Made by a program: the position numbers and the translations under genes. Shown in pieces: positions 5,305-5,736 of a stretch of 5,736 nucleotides of DNA. The notes under the pieces were generated by a model, which saw only the letters and a list, made by a program, of their open reading frames with translations, searched no databases and was not told the origin of the DNA. Every line of letters starts with the position of its first letter. Position 1 is the first letter of the stretch. This DNA is from Sulfurovum sp. (GTDB lineage: Bacteria; Campylobacterota; Campylobacteria; Campylobacterales; Sulfurovaceae), in assembly GCA_015661535.1 (NCBI GenBank), contig DQVY01000249.1, positions 1-5,736 of the forward strand. The letters are read 5' to 3'.

Positions 5305-5736
5305 TCATAAAACCCTTTGAATGACTCTCTGTAAGACTTCATAGGTTCTTTCTACAGATTCCAGATCTACCTCTTCCCGTGTTGAGTGAGGATAACGTAT
5401 GGTAGGTCCTATGGAGGCAAACTTTATGGATGGGTATTTTTCTGCTATGACCCCACACTCAAGCCCTGCATGTATTGCCATCATTTTTGTTTTTCCAAAA
5501 ACACCTTTCATCTCTTCACTTACGATGTTTGTAAATGCTGAGATATCTGGTTTCCATGCCGGATATTTGTCCTGTACCTCTACAGTAAAATCATAAAACT
5601 CAAAAAGTGTCGTGGTGGACGCTGTAAGATAATTGAGTGCTTCCACACTCATGGCACGTGCAGATGCTTCTATCTGTATGCCACCTTTTTCATCTGCTGT
5701 GATAATGGCAAGATTAATACTGATACTTGGTATGCC
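5305..5736 (-). CDS. pepD: Aminoacyl-histidine dipeptidase (PepD, M20C family), C-terminal 143 residues (cut by right edge)
   Basis: This is the C-terminal part of a PepD-type metallodipeptidase (Xaa-His dipeptidase/carnosinase-like), which hydrolyses dipeptides in the cytoplasm. The frame stays open to the window edge (codon GGC at 5736-5734), so the ATG at 5652-5650 is internal and not the start. In the visible residues, IEASARAMS (22-30) belongs to the lid/core segment, IHAGLECG (88-95) is the family signature with its glutamate, and SIGPTIRYPHST (108-119) carries the late conserved histidine that binds zinc in the catalytic domain. The ending VDLESVERTYEVL matches the usual final helix. 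Full-length PepD is about 485 residues, so roughly two thirds is missing to the right. It is followed by ppk2 after 65 bases on the same strand. No terminator is seen between them. Confidence 0.93.
   Translation of the reverse strand, partial: GIPSISINLAIITADEKGGIQIEASARAMSVEALNYLTASTTTLFEFYDFTVEVQDKYPAWKPDISAFTNIVSEEMKGVFGKTKMMAIHAGLECGVIAEKYPSIKFASIGPTIRYPHSTREEVDLESVERTYEVLQRVIQRVL

Noticed and set aside
5305..5652. Treating the ATG at 5652 as the start of a 115-residue protein
   Set aside because: The frame continues upstream without a stop to the window edge, and the upstream residues still match the PepD family, so the ATG is internal.
1..5736. CRISPR array, tRNA/rRNA gene, insertion sequence or phage module
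   Set aside because: No regularly spaced repeats, no cloverleaf with a TTCRA arm, no transposase or integrase motif and no terminal inverted repeats with a target duplication were found by eye.

Overview
The window looks like a chromosomal segment of a Campylobacterota (epsilonproteobacterial) genome, probably from the Sulfurovum/Sulfurimonas side of the phylum. The reasons are an AT-rich sequence, protein sequences of that type, and gene order. A divergently placed nth, a PEB4/Cbf2-type periplasmic peptidyl-prolyl isomerase and a class II fructose-bisphosphate aldolase occur together, as I recall for Campylobacter jejuni (Cj0595c-Cj0597) and partly for Helicobacter pylori (HP0175-HP0176). 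The species cannot be fixed from sequence alone.

Layout from right to left, minus strand unless stated. Positions 5305-5736 hold the C-terminal part of a PepD-type aminoacyl-histidine dipeptidase that runs off the right edge. Positions 4331-5239 hold a PPK2 polyphosphate kinase. Positions 3666-4334 hold endonuclease III (nth) on the plus strand; it converges on ppk2 and the two stop codons overlap in a shared CTAG. From 3550 leftwards runs a probable operon: peb4 (3550-2708), two small secreted proteins (2671-2057 and 1979-1497), fbaA (1473-400), then after a 165-base gap the start of an ACC deaminase/D-cysteine desulfhydrase family gene (234-1, cut by the left edge). The 115-base gap between peb4 and nth carries the divergent promoters.

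The most interesting point is the pair of small secreted proteins between peb4 and fbaA. Both align with PEB4 over the N-terminal SurA-like chaperone segment and the C-terminal segment that completes that fold, but the whole parvulin isomerase domain is missing and a short linker takes its place. The window therefore holds one complete periplasmic chaperone-isomerase followed by two isomerase-less paralogues, all apparently transcribed with a glycolytic/gluconeogenic aldolase.

The second point is the gap between fbaA and the deaminase. It contains a short GC-rich island with an 8-bp inverted repeat in otherwise AT-rich DNA. It also has a reading frame that stays open from the fbaA stop to a stop 12 bases before the deaminase TTG start. 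It could be a structured RNA, a leader, or a tiny or decayed gene; the sequence alone does not decide. I see no tRNA, rRNA, CRISPR array, insertion sequence or phage gene. The window reads as ordinary core chromosome with these local peculiarities.
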